In this document: positions 17,769-25,782 of the stretch, piece by piece | Layout: every line of letters starts with the position of its first letter | Position numbering within the stretch: the stretch's first letter is position 1 | Assembly (NCBI GenBank): GCA_016185395.1 | Contig: JACPNR010000004.1 | Span: forward strand, 310,001 to 374,000 | Length of the DNA stretch: 64,000 nucleotides | DNA from: Candidatus Korobacter versatilis | Lineage (GTDB): Bacteria > Acidobacteriota > Terriglobia > Terriglobales > Acidobacteriaceae | Reading direction: 5' to 3' | Made by a program: the position numbers and the translations under genes | Notes under the pieces: model-generated | Seen by the model: the letters and a program-made list of their open reading frames with translations, nothing else | What the model was told of the DNA's origin: nothing | Databases searched by the model: none

Positions 17769-17945
17769 GAGCGCCGGCGTCCCCGCCCGCGCTCGCCGCA
17801 GCACATCCGTCGCAAGCGGGGTTAGAATGTCGGCAGGGAACCGGTCTTTGGGCCAGGGAGGCGGGTGAGCGCGGAGCGAGTGCCGTACAGCACGAGCAAA
17901 GCGCGAGGGCGTAGCGGCCCCACCGCGAAGCCCTAGGAGAAGAAG

Positions 17946-18431
17946 ATGGAAGTCGAGATGAAGATCCGCGGTCTGATGATGGACCCGGTCACCAACATGC
18001 CCATCGTCATCCTCAAGGATCCGGCCTCCGATTCAGTCCTGCCCATCTGGGTCGGCATCTACGAGGCCAACGCCATCGCGCTCGAGATCGAAAAGGTCGC
18101 GACGCCGCGTCCCATGACCCACGACCTCATCAAGAACTTGCTGCTCGGCCTCGATACTCAGGTCCACAAGGTCGTGGTCAGCGAGCTGCGCGAGGATACC
18201 TTCTACGCCGTCATCTGGCTGGAGCGCGATGGACACATCATCAGCGTGGATTCCCGGCCGTCAGACGCGCTCGCCGTCGCCCTCCGCCTCGATTGCCCCA
18301 TCTTCGTCGAGGACCAGGTGCTCAAGACCTCGAAGCTTGCCAGCGCCGTCTCTGACCGCATCTCCTCCGACGAGCTGCGCAAGTGGCTCGAAGGCCTGAA
18401 CGACGAAGACCTCGGCCGCTACAAGATGTGA
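17946..18431 (+). CDS. Bifunctional nuclease (BFN/DUF151) family protein
   Basis: A 161-residue protein with the BFN core MEVEMKIRGLMMDPVTNMPIV, ILPIWVGIYEANAIALE-like block (here VLPIWVGIYEA), RPMTHDLIKNLL and SVDSRPSDALAVALR. Plant relatives were reported to have RNase and DNase activity; bacterial members are mostly uncharacterised. A GGAGAAGAAG sequence precedes the ATG. The 177-nt gap to miaB contains a 72-nt repeat-like stretch rich in GAGCG/GCGAG but no gene I can support. Confidence 0.88.
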   Translation: MEVEMKIRGLMMDPVTNMPIVILKDPASDSVLPIWVGIYEANAIALEIEKVATPRPMTHDLIKNLLLGLDTQVHKVVVSELREDTFYAVIWLERDGHIISVDSRPSDALAVALRLDCPIFVEDQVLKTSKLASAVSDRISSDELRKWLEGLNDEDLGRYKM

Positions 18432-18471
18432 CGGCGTTTTGCGGGCGTGAGCGGAGCCGGAACCCGCTGCC

Positions 18472-18524
18472 GTCATCCTGAGCGAGGCCGCCGCCTTTGC
18501 GGTCGAGTCGAAGCATCCCTACCT
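18472..18524. repeat. Dispersed repeat type E (copy 1), running into the recQ stop
   Basis: GTCATCCTGAGCGAGG followed by GTCGAGTCGAAGCATCCCTACC is recognisable as a member of the GTCAT(C/T)C(C/T)GAGCG...GAA(G/T)(C/G)ATC element seen three more times in the window. Its end overlaps the TAG of recQ, which reads on the other strand. Confidence 0.6.
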
Positions 18525-20397
18525 AGACCGCGCGGCGCCCGCCCGACTCCTTCGCGCGGCGCACGCTCGCCACCACCACGCGTATCTCGTCGAACGAGAT
18601 CTCTTCCGGCAGTGCGTCCTTCAACGGACGCAGCCGCTCAGTTCCAAGCCGCGCGCACTGCTCCTCGATCGCGCGCCGCTTTTCGACGTCGACGCATCCA
18701 TCCGGCACCTCTGTCTCGCCACGCTCGATCAGCGCCGCGACTGTTTCCGCGATGGTGCCCACGGTGCGCGCGCGCAGCGCGGCGATCTCCGCCAGCGACC
18801 GGCCTTCGCGCAGGCACCGCAGCGTGTCGCGTTCGGGCAAGGACATCGAGACGCGCCGCTCGGCCGCCCGCGCGCCTTCCTGGTAGCGTCGCATCGCATC
18901 GAGCAGTCCGCGCCCGTAGGTCGCCAGCTTCTTCTCGCCGATGCCCGCGACCGCGCGCACCTCGGCCAGCGTGGTCGGACGCGCGCGGCAGAGTTCATCG
19001 AGCGTCGTGTCGTGCATCACCACGAACGCGGGGACGCCCTGGTCCGCCGCTGTCTTACGGCGCCACTCGCGCAAGTAGTCCTTTAACTGTTCGTCCGGGA
19101 CAGCGCCCTGCGGGTTCGCCGCCGTCGCAAACCCAAGCCGCGCCGAGCGTGTGGGAGCGAATCCATTGTCCGTCTTCAACCACGCCGGCAGGCCGCTGCA
19201 CACGTCGCACCCTTGGCACTCTTGCCACTTCGGCGTCTCGCCAAAATGCAGGCAGACCTGCCGATGCCGGCAGCGCGGGCGCGCCACGAAATCCTGCACC
19301 TCGCTGTACCGCTTCCACGCGCGCTCTTTCTCGCCGGCGTCCTGTATCTGCGCGATGAAATGCCCGTGCAGTCCTGAATCGCGCCGCTGCCACAGCAAAA
19401 GACAGTCGGCAGGCAAGCCGTCGCGCCCGGCGCGTCCCGCCTCCTGGTAGAACTGCTCCACCGATTTCGGCAATGCCAGGTGGATCACCGCGCGCACCGC
19501 GGCTTTGTTGATGCCCAGTCCGAACGCGACTGTGCCGACCAGCACGCGCACATCGTCGGACATCCAGCGTTCCTGGTTCCGCCGGCGCTCCTCGGCAGGA
19601 AGCTTTGCGTTGTAGGGAACTGCGACCACGCCCTCTGCCGCCAGTTCCGCCACGGTCTGCTCCACCCGCTTGATGGTCGGCGCGTACACGATGATGTTCC
19701 CGCTTGGATGGGCACGCAGCGCGGCCAAGAGGCGCTCCGTCTGTTCCGTCTCGCCCGCGCATTCCATCACCAGGTAGTTGAGGTTCGCGCGATGGAAGCT
19801 GGCAATGTACTTGTCCGGAGCGCGCAGCCCGAGCTGCTCGATGATGTCGTGCCGCACCCTCCGCGTCGCGCTCGCCGTGAACGCCGCCAGCGGACGCTCC
19901 GGAAAATGCTGCCGCAGCCGCTTCAGCTGGCGGTAATCGGGACGGAATTCGTGTCCCCACTCGGAGATGCAGTGCGCTTCATCAATCGCAAAGAGGGAAA
20001 TCGGCACCCGCTCCAGCCACGCGAACGTATCCGGACGCGCCAGCCGCTCGGGCGAGAGATACAGCAGGCGGTAGCCGCCGTGCGCCGCCTTCGCCATGAT
20101 CTCCGGCTGCTTCCGGGATTCGAGCGAACTATTGAGGAACGCCGCCGGAATGCCCATGGCCGTGAGCTGCACGACCTGGTCTTGCATCAGCGCGATCAGC
20201 GGCGATACCACGATGACCGTGCGCCCTTCGCTCACCGCCGCCGGCAACTGATAGCACAGCGACTTGCCGCCGCCCGTCGGCATCACCACGCAGGCGTCGC
20301 GCCCGCCGAGCAGGCTAGCGACGATCCGCTCCTGCATCGGACGGAAGGTGCTGTATCCCCAATAGCGTTCGAGCACGGACATCACGGCAGCGTTCAC
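18523..20397 (-). CDS. recQ: RecQ-family ATP-dependent DNA helicase
   Basis: A 624-residue 3'-5' helicase. Walker A is MPTGGGKSLCYQLP, the DEAH box is FAIDEAHCISEWGHEFRPDY, and motif VI region is QFYQEAGRAGRDGLP. A four-cysteine zinc-binding stretch follows (CRHRQVCLHFGE..CQGCDVCSG). A HRDC domain (FVVMHDTTLDELCRARPTTLAEVRAVAGIGEKKLATYG) and a further helical C-terminal region finish the chain. It acts in recombination and fork repair. It is divergent from the 103-aa ORF at 20512. The C-terminal end abuts a dispersed repeat that overlaps the stop codon. Confidence 0.93.
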   Translation of the reverse strand: MNAAVMSVLERYWGYSTFRPMQERIVASLLGGRDACVVMPTGGGKSLCYQLPAAVSEGRTVIVVSPLIALMQDQVVQLTAMGIPAAFLNSSLESRKQPEIMAKAAHGGYRLLYLSPERLARPDTFAWLERVPISLFAIDEAHCISEWGHEFRPDYRQLKRLRQHFPERPLAAFTASATRRVRHDIIEQLGLRAPDKYIASFHRANLNYLVMECAGETEQTERLLAALRAHPSGNIIVYAPTIKRVEQTVAELAAEGVVAVPYNAKLPAEERRRNQERWMSDDVRVLVGTVAFGLGINKAAVRAVIHLALPKSVEQFYQEAGRAGRDGLPADCLLLWQRRDSGLHGHFIAQIQDAGEKERAWKRYSEVQDFVARPRCRHRQVCLHFGETPKWQECQGCDVCSGLPAWLKTDNGFAPTRSARLGFATAANPQGAVPDEQLKDYLREWRRKTAADQGVPAFVVMHDTTLDELCRARPTTLAEVRAVAGIGEKKLATYGRGLLDAMRRYQEGARAAERRVSMSLPERDTLRCLREGRSLAEIAALRARTVGTIAETVAALIERGETEVPDGCVDVEKRRAIEEQCARLGTERLRPLKDALPEEISFDEIRVVVASVRRAKESGGRRAV

Positions 20398-20511
20398 TAT
20401 GCCGCGCAGTATACATATAGGCGAAGAGACAGCGAAGCAGATTCGGCACGGCTTTGCGCTCGCGGACCTAGAGCAGTATCCTGACCGGGAGTCGGCACCA
20501 GCTCAGCCTCC

Positions 20512-20823
20512 ATGCCAGACCCAGCCCAGCAACTCGCCGAGCTTTACGCCGCCGGATTCGAGGTGCAGAGCTTTGACCGGTATCCACGCGCCGTGGGCGT
20601 CCTACGCGACGGTGCCATCGCCCTGGTCGAACCCACGCCCGAGGGTCTCCGGATGATCGGCACAGCAGGCTGGCGCATGGGGGAAGTCATGGGCGTGTTG
20701 GTCGAGAAAGATGGCCGCCCGGTCTTCCAGGCCAAGCAGGAACTGCTGGACGCCACCCCGGAAAGGGTAGCCGCCGTAAAGCGGCTCAAGGCGGATATTG
20801 AAGCTCTAATGGGAAAGGGATAG
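20512..20823 (+). CDS. Small conserved-looking hypothetical protein
   Basis: A 103-residue soluble protein, MPDPAQQLAELYAAGFEVQSF.. with a middle GWRMGEVMGVLVEKDGRPVFQAK and a helical C-terminus (ATPERVAAVKRLKADIEALM). The composition and codon bias look coding, and it has its own upstream region, divergent from recQ. It has no signal peptide, membrane helix or metal motif, and I do not recognise the family. Confidence 0.7.
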   Translation: MPDPAQQLAELYAAGFEVQSFDRYPRAVGVLRDGAIALVEPTPEGLRMIGTAGWRMGEVMGVLVEKDGRPVFQAKQELLDATPERVAAVKRLKADIEALMGKG

Positions 20824-20860
20824 TCGCAGAAGGCCAGCGTTCACCGGCCTATTTAGTAGG

Positions 20861-20876
20861 TAACATAATATCTGTT
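20861..20876 (+). promoter_or_regulatory. Candidate operator upstream of ABM-domain gene
   Basis: TAACA-N6-TGTTA (TAACATAATATCTGTTA spans the arms 20861-20865 and 20872-20876) is an AT-rich inverted repeat. It includes a TAATAT that could serve as a -10 box, ending 11 nt before the ATG at 20887. This is an isolated AT-rich island in GC-rich sequence. Confidence 0.4.
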
Positions 20877-20886
20877 ATCGGACGTT

Positions 20887-21246
20887 ATGGATACAGAAGG
20901 AGCGCTAAGGATGTCTGGCCCTGTTGCCGTTGCTGCTACTCCCGAGCCTCCTTATTACGCCGTCATCTTCACCTCCCTCCGCACCGAGGGCGATAACGGA
21001 TACGGCGAGATGGCTGCCCGCATGGCCGAACTCGTTGCCCAGCAGCCCGGCTACCTCGGCATGGAGTCCGCGCGCGAGGGCTTGGGGATCACCGTCTGCT
21101 ACTGGAAGGACCCCGCCTCCATCGAAGCTTGGCGCACCGTAGAGGAGCACTTGCTCGCGCAGAAGTACGGACACGAACGCTGGTACAAGCAATTCGCCGC
21201 CCGCATCTGCAAGGTCGAGCGCGCCTACGGCGGACCCAAGCGCTAA
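20887..21246 (+). CDS. Antibiotic-biosynthesis-monooxygenase (ABM) domain protein
   Basis: A 119-residue dimeric alpha+beta barrel protein: YYAVIFTSLRTEGDNGYGEMAARM, QQPGYLGMESAREGLGITVCYWKDPASIEAWR and a C-terminal KQFAARICKVERAYG strand. ABM/EthD-like proteins range from quinone or haem monooxygenases to stress proteins of unknown substrate. The start at 20887 is the longer option; an ATG at 20917 would remove a non-conserved leader. Its stop codon overlaps the stop of the convergent truB by 4 nt. Confidence 0.8.
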   Translation: MDTEGALRMSGPVAVAATPEPPYYAVIFTSLRTEGDNGYGEMAARMAELVAQQPGYLGMESAREGLGITVCYWKDPASIEAWRTVEEHLLAQKYGHERWYKQFAARICKVERAYGGPKR

Positions 21247-22124
21247 ACGAGAACGATCTTCGGCTGGAACAGCGTCCCTGCCACGCGCGCCGCTATCCCA
21301 ATCAGCTCGTTCTGCCCTGCGAATACCTTCACCAGCCCGGCCTTCGACATCTCCGCCAGGTTCACCGCCATGCCGTGGCGCATCTTCGCCGCCGTCTCGT
21401 CGTCGGCCGTGACCGCCGGCATCGTCGGCATCAGCCTGCGCGGATGGACAAACAGCGCCGCCAGCTCCGCCTCGCCCGCCGTCGCGGCTTCCTGCAGCTT
21501 CTCCAGCGTGTGCGTCTGCGCCAGGTCGAACTCGGCGACGCTCAGCCGCCGCAGGCTCGCCAGGTGCGCGCCCACTCCCAGCTCTTGCCCAAGGTCATGC
21601 GCGATGGACCGCAGGTAGGTCCCGCCGCTCACGTGCGCCTGGAAGGCGGCGTCCTTCCCCGTGAGCGTCTTGATGACCAACTCTCTCACTTCCACCTCGA
21701 CCGGCTCGAGACTCACTTCCTTATTCTTGCGTGCGAGTTTGTACGCCGGCACTCCGGCTATCTTCTTCGCCGAGAACGGCGGCGGCGTCTGCTGGATCCT
21801 CCCCATGAACCGCAGCGCCATCTCCCGCAGCCTATCCACCGTGACGTTCACCGGCTGAGGCGGACCCAGCGCCTCTCCCTCCGCGTCGTAGGTGTCCGTC
21901 GCGAACCCAAGCCGAATCGTCCCCTCATAGCGCTTGTCGGACTTCAAATAGAACTGGGCCAGCCGCGTCATGTTCCCGAGCACCAGCGGCAGGACGCCGG
22001 TGGCCATAGGGTCGAGCGTGCCCAGGTGTCCGACCGAACGCTCGCCCACTATCTTCCGGACACGATAGACCACATCGTGCGACGTCATCCCCGCCGGCTT
22101 GTCGATCACCAAAACGCCGTTCAC
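21243..22124 (-). CDS. truB: tRNA pseudouridine(55) synthase
   Basis: A 293-residue TruB that isomerises U55 in the T loop of tRNA. The N-terminus MNGVLVIDKPAGMTSHDVVYRVRK and the catalytic motif GHLGTLDPMATGVLPL (Asp38) are exact family signatures. FSAKKIAGVPAYKLARKN and SGGTYLRSIAHDLG follow, with a C-terminal PUA-like region. It is divergent from the rhomboid gene (95 nt between ATGs). Confidence 0.96.
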   Translation of the reverse strand: MNGVLVIDKPAGMTSHDVVYRVRKIVGERSVGHLGTLDPMATGVLPLVLGNMTRLAQFYLKSDKRYEGTIRLGFATDTYDAEGEALGPPQPVNVTVDRLREMALRFMGRIQQTPPPFSAKKIAGVPAYKLARKNKEVSLEPVEVEVRELVIKTLTGKDAAFQAHVSGGTYLRSIAHDLGQELGVGAHLASLRRLSVAEFDLAQTHTLEKLQEAATAGEAELAALFVHPRRLMPTMPAVTADDETAAKMRHGMAVNLAEMSKAGLVKVFAGQNELIGIAARVAGTLFQPKIVLV

Positions 22125-22218
22125 GCGCTTCCCTCTCGCATCGCCCCGTTACCTTGCTGCCAGCCTTCTGCTATCGTGGATGTCGTTCGCACCGCGGTCA
22201 ACTTTCCCCGAACCACCG

Positions 22219-22929
22219 ATGATCCCTTTACGCGACGACGCACCGCGCTCGACCGTCCCCTTCGTCACTTACTTTCTCGTCGCGCTCAATCTCATCGTCT
22301 TCATCTTCGAGATCACGCTCGCGCCCCAGCCGCGCATGGACCTGGTCTACGAGTTCGGCGTCGTCCCCTCACACATCACTTCGCTCGTCCATGGCAGGGA
22401 CATGACCGGCACCGGCTGGCTCAACTTCCTCCCCGTGTTCACCTCCATGTTCCTGCACGCATCGTGGCTGCACCTCATCGCCAACATGTGGTTCCTGTGG
22501 ATCTTCGGGGACAACATCGAAGACCACCTCGGCCACCTGCGTTACTTCATCCTTTATCTGGTGTGCGGCATCGCCGCTTCCGCCACCCACATCCTGTTCA
22601 ACCTCGGGTCAGATGTGCCCAGCGTCGGCGCCAGCGGCGCCATCGCGGGAGTCATGGGCGCCTACTTCGTCCTCTTCCCTTCCGCCCGCGTGCTCACGCT
22701 CGTGCCCTTCTTCTTCCTCTACCTTACATGGCTGCCGGCGTGGCTCATCCTGGGATACTGGTTCGTCCTGCAATTCATCAGCGGCGCGGCCACCGCCATC
22801 ACGCCCGCGGGCCAAAGCTCCGGCGGCGTCGCCTTCTGGGCGCACGTTGGCGGGTTCCTCACCGGCGTGGCGCTCATCAAGATCTTCCCGCAGCGCGCCC
22901 GCCGCTATACCTACGCGAATTGGGAATGA
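22219..22929 (+). CDS. Rhomboid family intramembrane serine protease
   Basis: A 236-residue polytopic protein with about six to seven helices. The active-site motif GASGAIAG contains Ser139, and the partner His lies in FWAHVGGFLTGVAL. HLIANMWFLWIFGDN and the L1-loop region complete the fold. Rhomboids cleave single-pass membrane proteins within the bilayer; the substrate is unknown. The ATG at 22219 is preferred because the conserved IPLRDDAPRSTVPFVTYFLVALN starts there; the longer in-frame reading would overlap truB. Confidence 0.92.
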   Translation: MIPLRDDAPRSTVPFVTYFLVALNLIVFIFEITLAPQPRMDLVYEFGVVPSHITSLVHGRDMTGTGWLNFLPVFTSMFLHASWLHLIANMWFLWIFGDNIEDHLGHLRYFILYLVCGIAASATHILFNLGSDVPSVGASGAIAGVMGAYFVLFPSARVLTLVPFFFLYLTWLPAWLILGYWFVLQFISGAATAITPAGQSSGGVAFWAHVGGFLTGVALIKIFPQRARRYTYANWE

Positions 22930-22955
22930 TTGGGAACTAAGAGCGTGGTTCGCAA

Positions 22956-23495
22956 TTAAGAGCTGTGCCCGGTGCATTGCATCACGCCCAGGTAGGCACG
23001 CCACGGGCCGACCGCTTCGCGATACTGATGCGCCATCACGCGCGCGAGCTGGTGCAGATGCGTGAGGTCGTGCGCCGCCCACGTCGCCAGCAACTGCGCG
23101 AGCGTGACCACTCCCAGCGCCGGATGCCTGCCGCGCAGCGCGAGCTTCTCCGGCGTCAGTTTCATCCCGAGCAGGTCGTCCAGGTTCCGTGCGCGCAGCC
23201 GGGCAAACTCGTTCAGCAACTCGCCCAAAGACTTCGTCTTACTCAGCCGCTCCTGCGCCGTCCGGTCAAAGGGCTCGAACGCCTTCGCCTCGCCGTGCTG
23301 CAGGATCACTCTTGCCCGCGGTATCCAGTCGGTCTCTTCGCCGTGGATCAGATGACCAACGATGCCGTAGGCGCTCCACGTCTCGCCGCCTTCGTTCCGC
23401 AGCGTCCAAGTCTCCGGCAGCTCGCGCAGCAGCGCATCCAGCATTGCCGGAGTGCGCGCGAGCAGAGCGATGGTGTCTTGTAGAGACGGTTTCAT
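22956..23495 (-). CDS. DinB-family protein
   Basis: A 179-residue DinB/YfiT-like four-helix protein with the three-histidine metal site: His in YGIVGHLIHGEE and two in WAAHDLTHLHQ. Members include nickel-dependent thiol S-transferases (bacillithiol, mycothiol or glutathione) and many unknowns. It is the last gene of the pterin operon, 8 nt after the SDR stop, so it is co-transcribed. Whether it shares their pathway is unknown. Confidence 0.88.
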   Translation of the reverse strand: MKPSLQDTIALLARTPAMLDALLRELPETWTLRNEGGETWSAYGIVGHLIHGEETDWIPRARVILQHGEAKAFEPFDRTAQERLSKTKSLGELLNEFARLRARNLDDLLGMKLTPEKLALRGRHPALGVVTLAQLLATWAAHDLTHLHQLARVMAHQYREAVGPWRAYLGVMQCTGHSS

Positions 23496-23503
23496 GCTTG
23501 GAT

Positions 23504-24322
23504 TTACAGCGCGCCCGTTGTGGGCATGATGCGTACTTCTTCGACCACGCTGTTGGCGGGAAGCCGCACCGCGTTGATCACCACCGCCGCGACCGTTTCC
23601 GGCGCCATCATCCTCTCGCGCGGCGCCTCCGGCCAGAACTGGTCCCAGATGTCGGTCTCGACCGCTCCCGCCAGCAGCGCGATCACGCGGATGCCTTGCC
23701 CCTGCACTTCCATGCGCAGCGCCTTGGTGAAGCCGAGCGCGCCGTGCTTCGACGCCACGTAGGCCGAGGCCTTCGGGAACGCCATCTCCGCCACGATGGA
23801 GAGGTTATTCACGATGGTCGCGCCCGCCTTCATCAGCGGCAGCGCCGCGCGGCAGCACAGGAACGTGCCGGTGAGGTTGGTGTCGAGGGTCTTGCGCCAG
23901 ACGTCGAGGTGCGTCTCGGCCACGGTCCCGCTCGGCGCTATCCCCGCGTTGTTGATGAGGATGTCCACGCGCCCGAAGCGGCGGCGCACCTCCTCGAACA
24001 GCGCGATGACGGAAATCTCCTGCGTCACGTCGCCTTCGACCGGCAGCACCGGATTGCCATACTTCGAGAGGACCGTCGTTGCATGACGCAGCGCCGCGCG
24101 GTCGCGTCCGAACAGGATGACCTTCGCGCCCTCAGCCGCCAGTGCTTCCGCAATCGCGAGACCGATGCCCCGGTTTCCGCCGGTGACGACCGCGACCTGG
24201 CCCTGCAACCCCGGTCCGCCCGAAAGGACGAACCTTCCACCGCGCGGCTTGCGCGTTTTCTCGGCCGCAGCCGCCGGCTCCGCCGGCATCGGCCTCTTGC
24301 TCGCAGGTTTCTTCTTGGCCAT
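23504..24322 (-). CDS. Short-chain dehydrogenase/reductase in pterin operon (candidate sepiapterin-type reductase)
   Basis: A 272-residue classical SDR. A basic/Ala-Pro-rich leader of about 35 residues precedes the Rossmann fold, with the cofactor motif TGGNRGIG, then NNAG and a catalytic Ser/Tyr/Lys set (LSIVAEM...SAYVASKHGALG). The C-terminus is short. By sequence alone it is a generic NAD(P)H reductase. Its place 8 nt after folE and behind two PTPS-II genes makes a sepiapterin-reductase-like role (reducing 6-pyruvoyl-tetrahydropterin) a reasonable inference. The ATG at 24322 is used; a GTG one codon upstream is also possible. Confidence 0.85.
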   Translation of the reverse strand: MAKKKPASKRPMPAEPAAAAEKTRKPRGGRFVLSGGPGLQGQVAVVTGGNRGIGLAIAEALAAEGAKVILFGRDRAALRHATTVLSKYGNPVLPVEGDVTQEISVIALFEEVRRRFGRVDILINNAGIAPSGTVAETHLDVWRKTLDTNLTGTFLCCRAALPLMKAGATIVNNLSIVAEMAFPKASAYVASKHGALGFTKALRMEVQGQGIRVIALLAGAVETDIWDQFWPEAPRERMMAPETVAAVVINAVRLPANSVVEEVRIMPTTGAL

Positions 24323-24330
24323 CACTGAGT

Positions 24331-24933
24331 TCAGGAAGCGTTGCTATTACGGCTGCGGATCAGTGACAGGAACTCCGACCGCGTCTCCTGGCAGTCGCGG
24401 AACAGGCCGAGCATCGACGACGTCACCGCGGCGGAATGCTGCTTCTCCACCCCGCGCATCATCATGCACAGGTGCCGCGCCTCGATGACCACGCCCACGC
24501 CCTGCGGCTGGATCGTTTCCATGATGGTCTCCGCGATCTGCGTCGTCAGCCGCTCTTGCACCTGTAGCCGCCGCGCGAACACATCGATCAACCGCGGCAC
24601 TTTGCTCAGCCCGATCACTTTGCCGTTCGGCACGTACGCCACGTGGACCTTGCCGTAGAACGGCAGCACGTGGTGCTCGCACATGCTGAACATCTCCACG
24701 TCTTTCACGATGACCATCTCGTCGTAGTCCTCGCTGAAGAGCGCGTCGTTCAACACGTCTTTCGGATCTTCCTGGTAGCCCTTGGTCAGGTACTGTAGTG
24801 CTTTCGCCATGCGCTCCGGCGTGCGCCGCAGTCCTTCGCGCTGCGGGTCTTCTCCCAACCGGACCAACAACTCGCGCGTGAGCTCCTCGAAGCTCGCGCT
24901 GGTGAGTGAAACGGGTTCCGTCGTTCTAGCCAT
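24331..24933 (-). CDS. folE: GTP cyclohydrolase I
   Basis: A 200-residue GTP cyclohydrolase IA making 7,8-dihydroneopterin triphosphate from GTP. The zinc ligands Cys85, His88 ([12 protein letters not shown]) and Cys156 ([13 protein letters not shown]) are all present, as are [23 protein letters not shown] and [11 protein letters not shown]. It feeds folate, queuosine or biopterin. The ATG overlaps the stop of the upstream PTPS gene (TGATG), and the SDR follows closely, placing it in the middle of a pterin operon. Confidence 0.97.
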   Translation of the reverse strand: MARTTEPVSLTSASFEELTRELLVRLGEDPQREGLRRTPERMAKALQYLTKGYQEDPKDVLNDALFSEDYDEMVIVKDVEMFSMCEHHVLPFYGKVHVAYVPNGKVIGLSKVPRLIDVFARRLQVQERLTTQIAETIMETIQPQGVGVVIEARHLCMMMRGVEKQHSAAVTSSMLGLFRDCQETRSEFLSLIRSRNSNAS

Positions 24934-25355
24934 CAGATCCTCAGTCCCCTTTCGCCGGCGTACTCGAATGCGTTCAGCATAGTCTCTTCCAGTCGCACTT
25001 TCTCGACACTTGCCGGCCTGAATCCCTTCTCTAGTACGTCATAGACCAAAGTACAGATGTTCTCCGTCGTCGGCACCGCGCCGCGGAACTCCGCCAGCGC
25101 ATTCAGGTTCGCGTGTCCGAATTTCTCGAGGATGTTGGTCTCGACGAACCGGTCCAGCGCCACCAGGTCGCACACCATCCCAGTCGCCGGGTCCACGCTC
25201 CCGCTCACCGTGACCTCGAGCGCGTAGTTGTGACCGTGCCCGTAAGGGTTGTTGCACTTGCCGTACGTCCGCCGGTTCTCCTCCTCCGACATCACCTCGG
25301 AGTGCAGCCGGTGCGAGGCGGCGAACCAGTAGCGTCTTGTCAGGTGCGCTTTCAT
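24933..25355 (-). CDS. 6-pyruvoyl-tetrahydropterin synthase-like protein B (catalytic Asp missing)
   Basis: A 140-residue PTPS/QueD-fold protein. Zinc ligands His15, His40 and His42 are present, and [12 protein letters not shown] gives the Cys-X5-HGH spacing (Cys34) that characterises biopterin-type PTPS-II rather than QueD (Cys-X3-HGH). The Glu that binds the pterin (EET, 123-124) is kept. However, the usual Asp-His catalytic pair is Gly80-His81 (KFGHANLN), so the relay Asp is lost. The ATG at 25355 fits the conserved start; an upstream in-frame extension is unsupported. It may be a partner or an altered-specificity paralogue of the gene at 25369. Confidence 0.9.
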   Translation of the reverse strand: MKAHLTRRYWFAASHRLHSEVMSEEENRRTYGKCNNPYGHGHNYALEVTVSGSVDPATGMVCDLVALDRFVETNILEKFGHANLNALAEFRGAVPTTENICTLVYDVLEKGFRPASVEKVRLEETMLNAFEYAGERGLRI

Positions 25356-25368
25356 CACTTTCTGTAGA

Positions 25369-25782
25369 TCAGTCCCCGTACACGTCCACAAACAGGTCGG
25401 TCGTCTCATGCACGCGCACGCGATGCAGCCGCGCGACTTTTAACTTCCCCTCGAGACGCTTCCAGATGGCGATGGCCAGGTTCTCCGTGGTCGGTATCGC
25501 CGTTTTGAACTCCGGCACTTCCTTGTTGAGGAAGCGGTGGTCCATCGCGTCGAGCACCTCGCGGTTCATCGTCTCCTTCAGATCCTTCAAATCGACCACG
25601 AACCCCGACCGCTGGTCCACCTCGCCCTTCACCGTCACCTCGAGCGTGTAGTTGTGCCCGTGGCCGTTCGGGTTATTGCATTTGCCGAAGATGCGCTGGT
25701 TCTCCTCCAGCGAGAACGCGGGGTTGTGGTAATAGTGCGACGCGCTGAACTCGGCCTTACGCGTTAGATAGACCACCTTCAT
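25369..25782 (-). CDS. 6-pyruvoyl-tetrahydropterin synthase (PTPS-II type), paralogue A
   Basis: A 137-residue PTPS-fold enzyme strongly resembling animal PTPS: EFSASHYYHN, FGKCNNPNGHGHNYTLEVTV and AMDHRFLN. Zinc ligands are His16, His41 and His43; the catalytic residues Cys35, Asp81 and His82 and pterin-binding Glu125 are all present. PTPS converts dihydroneopterin triphosphate to 6-pyruvoyl-tetrahydropterin. The Cys-X5-HGH motif argues against a QueD annotation. Its ATG overlaps the stop of the glycosyltransferase (ATGA), and paralogue B follows after 13 nt. Confidence 0.92.
   Translation of the reverse strand: MKVVYLTRKAEFSASHYYHNPAFSLEENQRIFGKCNNPNGHGHNYTLEVTVKGEVDQRSGFVVDLKDLKETMNREVLDAMDHRFLNKEVPEFKTAIPTTENLAIAIWKRLEGKLKVARLHRVRVHETTDLFVDVYGD

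Noticed and set aside
17867-17938. 23-codon GTG-started frame before the bifunctional nuclease gene
   Set aside because: Coincides with GAGCG/GCGAG repeat text and has no protein-like features.
24933-25782. Annotation of the two PTPS-fold genes as queD
   Set aside because: Both have Cys-X5-HGH, not the QueD Cys-X3-HGH, and no other queuosine genes are present in the window.
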